DNA of 64,000 nt from Cherax quadricarinatus (lineage: Eukaryota > Arthropoda > Malacostraca > Decapoda > Parastacidae): the NCBI RefSeq assembly GCF_038502225.1, contig NC_091293.1, forward strand, positions 1,624,592 through 1,688,591. Reading direction: 5' to 3'. The notes beneath the pieces are model-generated. The model ran no database searches and was not told the DNA's origin. It saw only the letters and a list, made by a program, of their open reading frames with translations. The stretch's first letter is position 1. Each line of letters starts with the position of its first letter. The translations under genes and the position numbers were made by a program. This document shows, piece after piece, positions 26,102 through 37,469 of this stretch.

Positions 26102-27493
26102 TCAGACCGTTCCCCTGGACTGTGCCTTTGCCACAGACTCCCCCCTCCTTCCCAACCATCCCCCCCCCTTCTGTTGTGGCCCTCTCGCAGAGTCACTCTG
26201 GGTACCATAACCCCATGTCTTTTTCCCCGGCCTTTGCGCCGGCGTCAGAACATCGTCCGAATCTGACGCTGCTGCCCTTTTCCTTGTAGCTCCCTCAGTT
26301 TCCATATCTGAGTCCTGGGAGCCAGCACAATGGACTTCCACCTCTACCACCCTTAATCCGCCTCCATGCCCTTCCATGGCACTCGCACTGCCCACCACAG
26401 GTGCCACCTGATCCTCCCCTTCCCCACACACACCTTCTGCCCTGATCCCAGGGTCTTGTTCGCTGTAACTCTCCACCTCCGTAGACTGTAACATAGCCTG
26501 TATCACCGTCTCCAACTCCTCCTCAATAGCCTTCACTGCTGCGCCCTCCTGTACCTCCTCACTTGACAACTGTACTGTTGATGGGGCAGGTGATTCATGG
26601 ATCACCACTTCTTCCGATTCCCCAGGAGGAGCCACCACCTCTTCACTCCACATGCGACCACGCCCTCCTCCTTGCACCCGTTCTTCTTTAGGCCTCGGGT
26701 GCTCATGCGCAGGTGCTCCGCCCCTTGCCGGCCCAGGAGCCACTGTTGATGGGCCAGGTGATTCATGGATCACCCCTTCTTCCGATTCCACTGGAGGAGC
26801 CACTACCTCTACACTCCCCATGCGACCACGCCCTCCTCCTTGCCCCCGTTCTTCCTTAGGCATCGGGTGCTCATGCGCAGGTGCTCCGCCCCTTGCCGGC
26901 CCAGGAGCCATACTCCGCTTGCCACAGTCTGCCGCCATATGGTCAAATTCGCCACACAGTCGGCACGTACGTCTCTGCCCCGCATACGCTACCATTACCT
27001 GGGTTCTAAACTCTTCGAGACATACATACGAGGGTATAGGATGCCTAAGCGTCATCTTGAGATTAAAAGAACCCTCAGGAAATCCTGTGTAAGCACCTTT
27101 TACCCATTTGCCAGGTTGGGCCAGATGTACAGTTCCATAACGTTCGAAAACATTTCTAATATCTACCTCATCAGCCTCAAAAGGCACGTTGCGGAGCTTA
27201 ACCCACGAATAATGTCGTGATACATCAATCAACTTGACCCTCACTGCCGGTGTTACAGTAATGCTGACATCTTGGTAACGATCAACCAAAGCCTCGTATA
27301 CTTGAGCAGTTAGCACTTTCACGAAAATTCTATATACACCGTTCAGTGCCACTCCATATAAATCCTCGTCTCTGATGCCATATGTCTCTCGTATAATTTT
27401 GGGCAATAACACATCGACTGACGTAGGTGTTAAAGCCCTACTAATAAGTTCAATGCCCACAGTATTCACTCTCCTGCGCACACCTGGCGCCAT
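26102..27493 (-). CDS. Tx1-like LINE ORF1 protein (RNA-binding, CCHC zinc knuckle)
   Basis: 463 residues from an ATG. Residues 1-180 resemble L1/Tx1 ORF1 ('YSWVKLRNVPFEADEVDIR', 'VFERYGTVHLAQPGKW'). A CCHC knuckle follows at about 182-195 ('CRLCGEFDHMAADC'). The rest is acidic and Pro/Gly-rich with a ~56-residue tandem duplication ('APGPARGGAPAHEHP...HESP.PSTV', DNA ~26575-26915). The protein would coat element RNA in the RNP. ORF1 is fully open while ORF2 is broken, and it ends about 40 nt before the ORF2 frame begins. Confidence 0.82.
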   Translation of the reverse strand: MAPGVRRRVNTVGIELISRALTPTSVDVLLPKIIRETYGIRDEDLYGVALNGVYRIFVKVLTAQVYEALVDRYQDVSITVTPAVRVKLIDVSRHYSWVKLRNVPFEADEVDIRNVFERYGTVHLAQPGKWVKGAYTGFPEGSFNLKMTLRHPIPSYVCLEEFRTQVMVAYAGQRRTCRLCGEFDHMAADCGKRSMAPGPARGGAPAHEHPMPKEERGQGGGRGRMGSVEVVAPPVESEEGVIHESPGPSTVAPGPARGGAPAHEHPRPKEERVQGGGRGRMWSEEVVAPPGESEEVVIHESPAPSTVQLSSEEVQEGAAVKAIEEELETVIQAMLQSTEVESYSEQDPGIRAEGVCGEGEDQVAPVVGSASAMEGHGGGLRVVEVEVHCAGSQDSDMETEGATRKRAAASDSDDVLTPAQRPGKKTWGYGTQSDSARGPQQKGGGWLGRRGESVAKAQSRGTV

Positions 27494-28999
27494 GTCGTTG
27501 ACTGATTAGCTCGTCTGGGAAACAGTAGAGGGGTGCAAAGCACGACCGCACTCTACCTCATCCAGGCAGCGAATGCACAACACCTCCTCGTACCACTGCT
27601 GTCAGGTTACTGAGGAGCGTCAGGCAAGGGGGTCTGCACGGCCCAATAGCGATGCAGACAATTAAATAAATTATTAGTAGCATGGAAAGGTCCATATAAA
27701 GTATTAAAAATTTGTGGGAAAGTTGACTACCTCATAGAAGTCAAAGGGAAACCTAAGCTTTATCATATCAACATCTTTAAGAAATATTACCGAAGAAATT
27801 CGGCTAACTGCCTTAATAACTTTGACTTAGTTTTTCCACACGAACTTGATAAGACAACTGAAGAATGTAAAGTGTGCGTAATTGACACCTCTAACTTAGA
27901 CCATGATGAAGAACTACATGACTTGGTGACTCTTGACCACTCGGACGCAACCAACATTAATATTAATGAATCTTTGGATGACCATAAGAGACATGAACTG
28001 CTTCAATGTGTGAGTAACTTTTCTGACGTCTTTACTGATATTCCAGGTGTTACCTCCACGGTAGTCCATAAGATTGACTTAGTGACGGACAATCCTATCA
28101 AACGAAAAAAATACCCAGTTCCAGTTCACCTTAGGGATGCATTTGACCGAGAGGTAGACAAATTATTAAAACTAAAGATCATTGAACCTTCAGTATCTTC
28201 ATATTGCTCACCAGAAGTCATGGTTAAGAAGGAGGATAATTCATATAGACTTGCTATTGACTTCAGAGGCCTTAATGCTATAACTCGGAGGGATGCTGAG
28301 CCTATGCCCTTAATAGATAGCGATCTACACAAATTTTATGACTCTTCCTTCTTTTCAGAGATTGATATTGCGCAGGCATATCATCAAGTAATGTTAGATC
28401 CTTCTTCTAAGCAGTACACCGCTTTTCCTACACACCAAGGACTGATGCAGTATGGAACTATGCCCTTCGGTTTGGTAACTGCCTGTGCTACCTACGTGAG
28501 ACTGATGAGAAAGGTCTTGGGTAATATGCCAAATGTTTCAGTTTATTTTGATAACATTTACGTAATGACATCTACGTGGGGCGAACATATCCAAACATTA
28601 ACATCAGTTTTGCGTAGGTTACGCTCACATGGCCTCACTGCCAAGCCGAAGAAATGCTTCCTTGGGTATAACAAGATTAGATATCTTGGACTGATACTTT
28701 CTAATAACTCTCTGCAGCCTCTCCCCAGTAAGATCAAAGCTTTATTAGAATTTAAATTCCCCAAAACCAAGAAGCTCATGCGTAGCTTTCTTGGTTCTGT
28801 AAATTTTTATTCACGGTTTATCCCAAACCTTACTGATCTTACAGGCATCTTATCCGACTTCCTTAAAAAAGTCTGTGAAGGAACCTCTTGAACTTTCCGA
28901 CGTAGCTCGGGAAAAGTTTAATGAGATTAAAAGTATCTTTTCGAAAGACCCTATACTTAAGATTCCAGATATTAATAAAACATTTTGTTTGAGAACTGA

Positions 29000-29169
29000 A
29001 CCCCTCAAGGAAGGTTCCTTGATGTTGGTCAGGGGCTCTTGATTTAGGGAATTGGATCTGTGCTCCAGTTCCCCGAATTAAGCCTGAATGCCTTCCACAT
29101 CCCCCCCCAGGCGCTGTATAATCCTCCGGGTTTAGCGCTTCCCCTTTGATTATAATAATAATAATAATT
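29000..29169. mobile_element. Short non-coding retroposon with (AAT)n tail
   Basis: A 170-bp insertion flanked by a 9-bp duplication GAGAACTGA (28991-28999 and 29170-29178) within the gypsy RNase H region. It contains GGCGCTGTATAATCC and ends ATTATAATAATAATAATAATT. A SINE-like origin is inferred; no A/B boxes were found. Confidence 0.75.
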
Positions 29170-29316
29170 GAGAACTGATGCCTCCAATACTGGCTTAGGT
29201 GCGGTGTTACTACAATACCATGATGGTACTCCCTTCCCTGTATGCTTCCTAATCCGGAAACTCCTTCCGCAGAAACAAGATACTCCACAATAGAAAAGGA
29301 ATGTTTAGTCCTTGTG

Positions 29317-29545
29317 TTTACCTGGAGTTTACCTGGAGAGAGTTCCGGGGGTCAACGCCCCCGCGGCCCGGTCTGTGACCAGGCCTCCTTAGGTCAGTGT
29401 CCCAGGATGCGACCCACACCAGTCGACTAACACCCAGGTACCCATTTTACTGATGGGGAACATAGACAACAGGTTGAAAGAAACACGTCCAATGTTTCTA
29501 CTCTGGCTGGGAATCGAACCCAGGCCCTCGCCGTGTGAAGCGAGA
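29317..29545 (-). mobile_element. tRNA-derived SINE (minus), inserted in gypsy RNase H
   Basis: The minus strand shows a tRNA-like head (GTTAACGCTCTCGCTTCACA, B box GGTTCGATTCC), then ACCTGGGTGTTAGTCGACTG and GGGTCGCATCC. It is the same family as 35164-35455. The anticodon-arm region resembles tRNA-Glu (inference). It interrupts the gypsy frame between 'ECLVLVF' and 'LTKLKFYLL'. Confidence 0.8.
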
Positions 29546-29849
29546 GCGTTAACCAAACTTAAATTTTATTTGCTGAGAAAAGAATTCATTTTAGAAACTG
29601 ACCACAAACCTTTGATATACCTAGAAACTTTTAAGGGAACCAACAGTCGCCTCTTGACGTGGACATTGGCACTCCAGGTTTTTAAGTTCCATATTTTGTA
29701 TATCAATGGTTCATCCAATTATTTCTCTGACTGGTTAAGTCGTGACAGTCAGTAGAAGATTTGTTGCCTTACGCGACTTCCACATGTTAGAACTTTTTCC
29801 TCGCCTATTCTTCTTATACTCCTTGACTATAAGTCTTGGTATGGGGGAG

Positions 29850-30840
29850 TGTGAGGGAAAAGTTCAACAGGTAGGAGTAGCGATATAGTAACGATAGTTT
29901 CATTGCCAGCTACTAGTTAAGGTAGGGTAAGTCAAGCTCCCGTTTTTCCCGCCTTTTTTCCCCCTCCCTGAAAGTGATAGTTTGACTGACGGCTGCTTGT
30001 TAAGGTAGGGTCAGTCTAGCTCCCGCTATCCCTTCCCCTCCCTCAACCCCCCCCCCCCCCGAAAGGTGACGTGTGGGGCTCTGGTCAAACAGTAAATCAC
30101 TCGACTCACAGCTCCCAACACTACTGTAAGTACATGCCTGCCTTGTATTCTAGTGGATTTATTGGTTAAAAGCTTCACTTTTGACCAATAATAAACTTAG
30201 TCCTTTCAGTCTTGCTCTAGGTTGACTGTTGTAATAATCACCACGTCTTTCGAGTATTGTACTTGCCATGGAGAGTGATTATTTAAGCAGTGGGTAACCT
30301 GTCTATCTTTTCAGCTTGGATGACAGTGAGGGTCACCTGTCAATCAACGAGAAGAACAGGAGAAGGACTAACGTCCTGGAGACGTCCCATTTTGGATTTA
30401 ATTATCTGTGCACCTTTATGAAATTGCAGGACGTAACCCCACATCATTGCAGCGGTAAAGAACCTGCTTTCCTGTCATCGGGATAATACTCAATGCCCTA
30501 TCTACTGTGAAGAACTAGCCAGTGGGTCGTAACCAACACCTGCGACCCCCCCCCATCATCATCAACGGCTACGATTTCAACAACACAGTGTCACCAACAC
30601 CAGACACCCCTATATATATTTGCGTTGAATTCAGTTATCATTTATATTTTTCATTTTTCATTTTCTTTAATGCAGGATTAATATTTCATATTTAAGTGTT
30701 TTATATTTTATATTTTCTATGTAATAAAGTGTTTATGTTTGTCTGTTATTATTTCTTTTTCTATTCACTAATTTTCCTGAGGAGGAGCCAGCCTTGGTAA
30801 TACTGTCTGAAGTTGTTACAGTGCTGAGTAAGCCTTCACA
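29850..30840 (+). repeat. 3' LTR of the gypsy element (right border approximate)
   Basis: A purine-rich tract (ATGGGGGAG) precedes TGTGAGGGAAAAG at 29850, the expected PPT and TG start of a 3' LTR. An AATAAAG poly(A) signal lies at about 30722. The CA end is not certain because the 5' LTR is outside the window or lost. Confidence 0.6.
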
Positions 30841-31505
30841 ATCTGTGTCCCCTCAGATATTCTCCCTTTCCCACTTTTCCCAGGTCCATGTGTCCAGGAA
30901 TCCATCCGTGGGCCCCCGGATGTTTCTCTTTCCACACTTTCCTTAGGTTATCTTCCAGTCTCAGCTTTCCCCAGGCTGTGTATCCCGAAGTCAGCTCAGC
31001 CACCCCCAGTGATCTAGGTAGATGAGAACGAGGTCTTGTCTAGCTGGTCTACGGTAGAGACTGTCCAAGTGGGTCGTATTACAGGAGGGGACACACAGAA
31101 AACCGTAGGTCAGCTGGACGCAGCCAAGCGACCGTCCAGTTCGGCCACCAAGGTCTGGCCACTCAGTGAAAATCTGGAACTTCTATTTAAAATATACGAT
31201 TCATCTACATTAAATATAAGTTTCTGTACTTTATCAGCAGCTTAAGTGTGTTTGTGAATGTTTCATTGAGTGTTAATGGCTGTTCGTGTATTAATCTGTC
31301 TGTCCCACTCCACGAGAACTGTAGTAAGCGTTGAACTTTTAAGTTTTATTGGGTTATTTGTCTTATGTAATTGCAAGACGAGACACAATGGATATAAATT
31401 ACTTTATCTGACTTTTTTGTGGTTATCCTGGGTAATTTACACATATGTTATTGTGTATGATCATCTGTGCAACTGTTTTTAAGTGTAACTGTACCTAAAC
31501 AATCT

Positions 31506-31511
<6 letters not shown>
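30841..31511. other. Unassigned sequence
   Basis: No coding motif. GGTTATCCTGGGTAATTTAC near 31423 matches, in inverted form, a motif of the 158-bp unit (GTAAATTACCTAGGATATCC), suggesting shared dispersed repeat ancestry. Confidence 0.45.

Positions 31512-31567
<56 letters not shown>
31512..31567. repeat. (AC)n microsatellite
   Basis: About 28 CA units. Confidence 0.98.
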
Positions 31568-31568
<1 letters not shown>

Positions 31569-31700
31569 GAAGAGGTATGATAAAGCTCACGGAACGGGAA
31601 GAGTGGGTAGCGGCCAATTGAAGGGGCGCGGCCGGGAGCTGTAACTCTACCCCCGCAACCACAACTATGGGAGTACAACTAGGTGAGTACACACACACGT
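31568..31700. repeat. Dispersed short repeat ending AACTAGGTGAGTACAC
   Basis: Non-coding segment between two CA-rich tails (GGGAGCTGTAACTCTACCCC, CAACCACAACTATGGGAG). It looks like a retroposed repeat with an associated CA microsatellite. The family is inferred. Confidence 0.4.
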
Positions 31701-31724
31701 GTAAAACACATTCATCGCCTCTTA

Positions 31725-31758
31725 GACTAATATGCATGTAATCACATGCATATTAGTC
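31725..31758. repeat. Perfect 15-bp inverted repeat
   Basis: GACTAATATGCATGT and its exact complement around a 4-nt loop AATC. Confidence 0.9.
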
Positions 31759-31759
31759 C

Positions 31760-31885
31760 ACCTATGCCACACAGACATTCACCTATGCCACACATACGTC
31801 CACCTATGCCACACAGACGTCCACCTATGCCACACATACGTCCACCTATGCCACACAGACGTCCACCTATGCCACAGACGTCCAA
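31760..31885. repeat. 15/30-bp minisatellite
   Basis: CCACCTATGCCACACAGACGT alternating with ...CACATACGT. Confidence 0.93.
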
Positions 31886-33138
31886 CTGTCACACACACAC
31901 ATATATGTACAAAAATTTGTACCCATTCATATTATACAGTCTCCCTCACGGTTGTTAAAATTACGTTTGTCTTTTCAAAATAGAATCGAGAACTTGGAGG
32001 CAGAAAAAAAATTAGTCTTGCTAAATGTTCGGGAATTCAGAAACTTTATATATTTCAATATTCTGATGAAGAACGTTGGTTTTCGGGATTTTCAAGACAA
32101 CCATTGTGAAAAGTTACTAGTTTGAGACACTTTAGTGTAAGGTAAAGAAGACACTATTATGAATTATCTTATGAAAGATAAAGTTTAGCTAGAAATCATT
32201 ATTAAACAATTTAACAAGTTTGTCTCTCTTCTTATATTTTCACTTCCTTCACCTCCTTTAGAATATAATAAAATATTAGCCCCCGCCCCCCACACACAGT
32301 AAATGTTATGGGATGAAAATAAAAAAAAAACAGCTGGGGATATTCGATCCTTTGCTAAAAAGAATTAAGATGGTCGCAGGAGCGACCATCTTAATTCTTT
32401 TTATCAAATTTATGCTGTAAAATTAATGAATGGTATAATACACAATGTTGTTTTTTCAGTCGTAATGCTTATGCTATAAATAATACTTAACGTTAATGTT
32501 TAGGTAAAGTCGTAACTGAACATTATTCTGATCATAGTAATTAAAAGTACTAAATTTCCATTGATGAATAACTACTAACTTAATTATTTTACAGTTGTTA
32601 ACATTTTCTTAAGAGTTGTAGTGATTCATAATTCAAATAAAATCAAAGGAGTGCTGCAGAAAATATTAAATAAAAAGAATCCGAAAATATTTCTTTATAA
32701 ATAGAGCTTTTGAAGAATGTCATGAACTAAAGAAAGTTGAGAGAACAACAACTATTATAAACAATTGGACAACTTCCAACACCTGTTTTTTTTTTTTTTT
32801 TTTTTTTAGTTTGTAGACGTATTGCCAGTGACTTTATCAATACAATATATTTCGTAAAGTGAAGACAGCAAATTAAAGATATCCAGATTTTTCACATGTG
32901 TCTAATTCTTCATTGTGTCGGTATTGTTTACCATTCATATATGACTAATATAATGCATAACAACATTTATTACAATAATAGTCAGCAACACAAAACATTA
33001 CTATAGAATAAGTAATTACATTTAGTTAATTATCATAGAAACTGTACGAAATAATAAGGTAAAGACGATTAAGTTTAGCCAGTAAACAAAAGTGTAATGA
33101 TTCTCAGATAACCATTATTGTAAATGTAACACCTGAGA
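31886..33138. other. Unassigned AT-rich sequence with one hairpin
   Basis: No gene seen. It contains the perfect palindrome at 32357-32402, a T-tract at 32786-32807, and a decayed family-b PLE-type motif (32812-32850) after that tract. Confidence 0.5.
32357..32402. repeat. Perfect 21-bp inverted repeat
   Basis: AAAAAGAATTAAGATGGTCGC, loop AGGA, and the exact complement. In a eukaryotic setting this may be a minimal foldback or hairpin remnant. Confidence 0.92.
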
Positions 33139-34422
33139 CACCTGAGTGATTGTCAGTAAGGTGTTACCAGTTATGTAGCACATGAGTGATTGTCAGTAAG
33201 GTGTTACCAGTTATGTAGCACATGAGTGATTGTCAGTAAGGTGTTACCAGTTATGTAGCACCTGAGTGATTGTCAGTAAGGTGTTACCAGTTATGTAGCA
33301 CCTGAGTGATTGTCAGTAAGGTGTTACCAGTTATGTAACACCTGAGTGATTGTCAGTAAGGTGTTACCAGTTATGTAACACCTGAGTGATTGTCAGTAAG
33401 GTGTTACCAGTTATGTAGCACCTGAGTGATTGTCAGTAAGGTGTTACCAGTTATGTAACACCTGAGTGATTGTCAGTAAGGTGTTACCAGTTATGTAGCA
33501 CATGAGTGATTGTCAGTAAGGTGTTACCAGTTATGTAGCACATGAGTGATTGTCAGTAAGGTGTTACCAGTTATGTAGCACCTGAGTGATTGTCAGTAAG
33601 GTGTTACCAGTTATGTAGCACCTGAGTGATTGTCAGTAAGGTGTTACCAGTTATGTAACACCTGAGTGATTGTCAGTAAGGTGTTACCAGTTATGTAGCA
33701 CCTGAGTGATTGTCAGTAAGGTGTTACCAGTTATGTAACACCTGAGTGATTGTCAGTAAGGTGTTACCAGTTATGTAGCACATGAGTGATTGTCAGTAAG
33801 GTGTTACCAGTTATGTAGCACATGAGTGATTGTCAGTAAGGTGTTACCAGTTATGTAGCACCTGAGTGATTGTCAGTAAGGTGTTACCAGTTATGTAGCA
33901 CCTGAGTGATTGTCAGTAAGGTGTTACCAGTTATGTAACACCTGAGTGATTGTCAGTAAGGTGTTACCAGTTATGTAGCACCTGAGTGATTGTCAGTAAG
34001 GTGTTACCAGTTATGTAACACCTGAGTGATTGTCAGTAAGGTGTTACCAGTTATGTAACACCTGAGTGATTGTCAGTAAGGTGTTACCAGTTATGTAGCA
34101 CATGAGTGATTGTCAGTAAGATGTTACCAGTTATGTAATACCTGAGTGATTATCATTACGGTGTTATAAGTTATGTAACACCTGAGTGATTGTCAGTAAG
34201 GTGTTACCAGTTATGTAGCACCTGAGTGATTGTCAGTAAGGTGTTACCAGTTATGTAACACCTGAGTGATTGTCAGTAAGGTGTTACCAGTTATGTAACA
34301 CCTGAGTGATTGTCAGTAAGGTGTTACCAGTTATGTAGCACATGAGTGATTGTCAGTAAGATGTTACCAGTTATGTAATACCTGAGTGATTATCATTACG
34401 GTGTTATAAGTTATGTAACACT
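33139..34422. repeat. 40-bp minisatellite with higher-order pattern
   Basis: Monomer GTGTTACCAGTTATGTAGCA + CCTGAGTGATTGTCAGTAAG, about 32 copies. Variants (AGCA/AACA, CCTG/CATG) recur in blocks. A diverged doublet containing TATCATTACGGTGTTATAAG appears at ~34140 and again 240 bp later. Confidence 0.97.
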
Positions 34423-34589
34423 TCAACTGCATTCAACTGCATTTTTATTAAATAGTAACATAATCTTATTAAATTCCGCACTTACTCATTAAGACATTCT
34501 CTGTAATATCATCCTCCTTAACTAATTCCAGAAAATGAGCACAAAAATTTTAAAGAATTATAATTTAGGCACCCTTCAATAACTTCCCA

Positions 34590-35160
34590 TATTTTGAAAG
34601 GCAAGGCAGGTGAAATTGCAGATCTAGAGAATGTACAGAGAACCTTTACTGCACATATAAGTTCCATCAACACCTTAACTATTGGGAACTCTTCGAAGTC
34701 CTTGACTTGTACTCACTGGAGCGCAGGCGAAAGAGATACATCATAATCTATACTTGGAAAATCCAAGAAGGACTGGTCCCTAATCTAAACACAGAAATCG
34801 CTCATTACGAAAGCAAAAGACTTCGCAGGCGATGCAACATATGCGCAATGAAAAGTAGAGGCGCCATTAGAAAACACAATAAGTGTCTGAGGCCCAAGAC
34901 TGTTCAACAGCCTCCCACTAGCCATAAGGGGAATTACCAATAAACCCTTGGTTGTCTTCAAGAGGGAGCTGGACAGATACCTAAAGTCAGTACCGGATCA
35001 GCCGGGCTGTGGTTCGTACATTGTACTACATGCGGTCAGCAGTAACAACCTCGTTGATCAGGCTCTGATCCACCTGGAGGCCTGGTTATGGACGGTGCCG
35101 CGGGGGCGTTGATCACCGGAATACCCTTCAAGTAGACTCCAGGGAGGTTAGCCACCAGGC
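34590..35160 (+). pseudogene. LINE 3'-terminal fragment (C-terminus and 3' UTR)
   Basis: The frame from 34707 gives 'LYSLERRRKRYIIIYTWKI' and 'EGLVPN'. Later frames give remnants of 'FKRELDRYLKSVPDQP', a C-terminal signature of CR1-like LINEs. Several stops. It abuts a SINE. Confidence 0.6.
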
Positions 35161-35163
35161 CCA

Positions 35164-35455
35164 GTGGCCTGGTGGCTAAAGCTCCCGCTTCACACACGGA
35201 GGGCCCGGGTTCGATTCCCGGCGGTTGGAAACATTTCGACACGTTTCCTTACACTTGTTGTCCTGTTCACCTAGCAGCAAAATAGGTACCTGGGTGTTAG
35301 TCGACTGGTGTGGGTCGCATACTGGGGGACAAGATTGAGGACCCCAATGGAAATAAGTTACACAGTCCTCGATGACGCACTGACTTTCTTGGGTTATCCT
35401 GGGTGGCTAACCCTTCAGGGTTAAAAATCCGAACGAAATCTTATCTTATCTTACA
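35164..35455 (+). mobile_element. tRNA-derived SINE
   Basis: A-box-like TGGCCTGGTGGCTAAAG, B box GGTTCGATTCC, body ACCTGGGTGTTAGTCGACTG, and tail ending in TTATC repeats. It is the full-length counterpart of the copy at 29317-29545. Not a functional tRNA: the acceptor stem and CCA context are lacking. Confidence 0.85.
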
Positions 35456-35755
35456 CAAGTAACCTTAAAGTCACCCTCTACAGACTTTTAAAACTCCTTC
35501 TACTATATTCAGAAACCCCCTTTTCAGTTTTTTTTTCTAGAGAGTCAATGAATTTCAGAAATACCCTCTTTTAATTTCATAACATTTCCTCAGTATAAAA
35601 CACACTTCAAAATTAAATCATACCTCAAATTAAAAATATTTTTCTCCAGTTTTCTGTAACTTTCAATGTAATTTTGATCTAATTTACCTAACTTTCTAAT
35701 ATTAGAAATTTTCTAAATAAACATGACATTCAGTAGGTTAAGTTCGTCACAAAGC
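35456..35755. other. Unassigned AT-rich spacer
   Basis: No feature detected. Confidence 0.5.
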
Positions 35756-36006
35756 TTGATAACTTAACAAACCTAACATCATAACTTAACAAACCTAACA
35801 TCATAACTTAACAAACCTAACATCATAACTTAACAAACCTAACATCATAACTTAACAAACCTAACATCATAACTTAACAAACCTAACATCATAACTTAAC
35901 AAACTTAACATCATAACTTAACAAACCTAACATCATAACTTAACAAACCTAACATCATAACTTAACAAACCTAACATCATAACTTAACAAACCTAACATC
36001 ATAACT
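35756..36006. repeat. 22-bp minisatellite (AACAAACCTAACATCATAACTT)
   Basis: About 11 near-perfect copies, written here rounded to the CATAACTTAACAAACCTAAC core. Confidence 0.97.
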
Positions 36007-36177
36007 TTATAACAAATGCACATAACATCTTCAATAACTACATTACAAAGACTGCAAACATACATAAAATAATATCAGCCATATTATATATATACATTTG
36101 CAGTCAATGGAAACATCATCGATTATCTATATAAACAATAATATACATATTAAAATTAAATCAAGATATCAAAGAAT

Positions 36178-36378
36178 ATCAGCATCATCATCACAACATC
36201 ATCAACACAACATCATCACATCATCAACACAACATCAACACAACATCATCAACACATCATCAACACAACATCAACACAACATCTTCAACACAGCATCAAC
36301 ACAACATCAACACAACATCATCAACACAACATCAACACAACATCATCAACACAACATCAACACAACATCATCAACGAG
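36178..36378. repeat. CATCAACACAACAT minisatellite
   Basis: Units of 9, 12 and 15 bp made of ATCAACACAAC. Confidence 0.95.
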
Positions 36379-37469
36379 TGTATGTCAACTAAACCTTCAC
36401 ATCAACTACATTATATATCTACTCGTCGACTTTTGAATCAGTTACCTATTGTATTATCTACAACTCTATTACGGCTACAAATTTATCAGCTTCATTACAA
36501 TCATTTACATATAACAACAATAAATATTACTCGAACAAAAACACAAAAAAACACATCAAAATAATATGAACATGATCATTACAACAACTACATCGAGAAT
36601 ATTGAACAAACCTATCAAGAATATTACAACTGTAACAACAATTACTTTATAAACGACGTAATTACACTTATCAAACATTTCAACTTTCTATTAACAAAAC
36701 ATTATATCAACATCGATATCAACAACAGCCACAACATAAAAATAAACTCAGCTGTAACTACATGAAAGGTTATCAATTTTAACATTTCAATAACATAAAC
36801 ATCGTCATTAGAGCAACTACAAAAAAATTACAAATATAACATGAACTTCACGTAACCTGATTAAGAAGATGATCATTACAATGATGAGTGAACATTTCAG
36901 TAACTATATAAAAAAATACTTAACGGAACATGAACATTTTAACAACTACTAAAAAGTAACTTTCTAAACATATCAACGAAACATAACATTATCTATAACA
37001 TTACTTTAATCACATTTTAAACTTCACACAGATTCAGCACAGTAATATTAAAACTATATAATCAACACATAATTACAGCAATAATTTTCATCATCGAAAG
37101 TTAATACACATCATCAATGATTGATGTTAAAAACATAAGGAACATCACATTATCAACAATAACAAACGCCAGTCAACTAAACATGACATAAAATATTTCA
37201 TCCACAATTAAAGAAACACCATCAAGTAATTCAGATATTTCCCTATTTAACTTTAGATATTCCTTTTACTGACCTTAGATACAGCCTTTGTTAACTTAAC
37301 ATTGAGACACTCCATCTGGCTCCATCTTGACTGATGTTCACCCACTACTAACCACATTACAAAGTAGATAAAGTATTATATAAATGGTTTAGAAACTACG
37401 ATCTACAGTAGATGTAGTTAGTATTGTTGATGTTATCATGTGTGTTTGTAGATATTATTTATGTAATGC
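36379..37469. other. Unassigned AT-rich sequence
   Basis: A/T/C-biased, rich in AACAT and ACATCA words but without regular period or coding signal. Confidence 0.5.

Larger units (their letters stand above)
21777..27663 (-). mobile_element. Tx1-like (L1 superfamily) LINE, near full length, inserted in gypsy element
   Basis: Minus-strand element of about 5.9 kb bounded by the 12-bp duplication AAATAAATTATT (21765-21776 and 27664-27675). Its 3' A-rich tail appears as T-runs at about 21773-21800. It has ORF1 (RNA-binding, CCHC) and ORF2 (APE endonuclease, RT, C-terminal Cys domain). ORF2 is broken at three G/C homopolymers. A ~0.9-kb 3' UTR (21777-22707) has no coding signature. Confidence 0.87.
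27664..29755 (+). pseudogene. Ty3/gypsy pol with integrase upstream of RT and RNase H
   Basis: One frame from about 27665 to 28891 starts with the integrase tail (GPY/F-like 'AWKGPYKVLKI', then 'KLYHINIFKKYYRR'). About 85 residues later it enters RT: 'IDLVTDNPIKRKKYPVP', 'DFRGLNAIT', 'FSEIDIAQAYHQV', 'GTMPFGLVTACATY', 'VYFDNIYVMT', 'RYLGLILSNN'. RNase H remnants ('TDASNTGLGAVLL', 'TDHKPLIYL') lie at 29170-29755, interrupted by two SINE insertions. Motif C reads YFDNI where YxDD is expected, so the RT is probably inactive. INT-before-RT order is the hallmark of Gmr1-type gypsy elements. Confidence 0.8.

Noticed and set aside
32357..32402. Rho-independent terminator
   Set aside because: The stem is followed by T's, but the context is eukaryotic with no upstream gene.
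33139..34422. Regular 40-bp repeats considered as a CRISPR array
   Set aside because: The repeats are contiguous with no unique spacers, no cas genes, and the genome is eukaryotic.
35164..35240. tRNA gene
   Set aside because: A and B boxes exist but the sequence continues as a SINE body with a TTATC tail and lacks a proper acceptor stem.
35756..36006. AACCTAAC-containing repeat considered as telomeric (TTAGG)n
   Set aside because: The unit is 22 bp with CATCATAACTT inserts, not a five-base telomere repeat.
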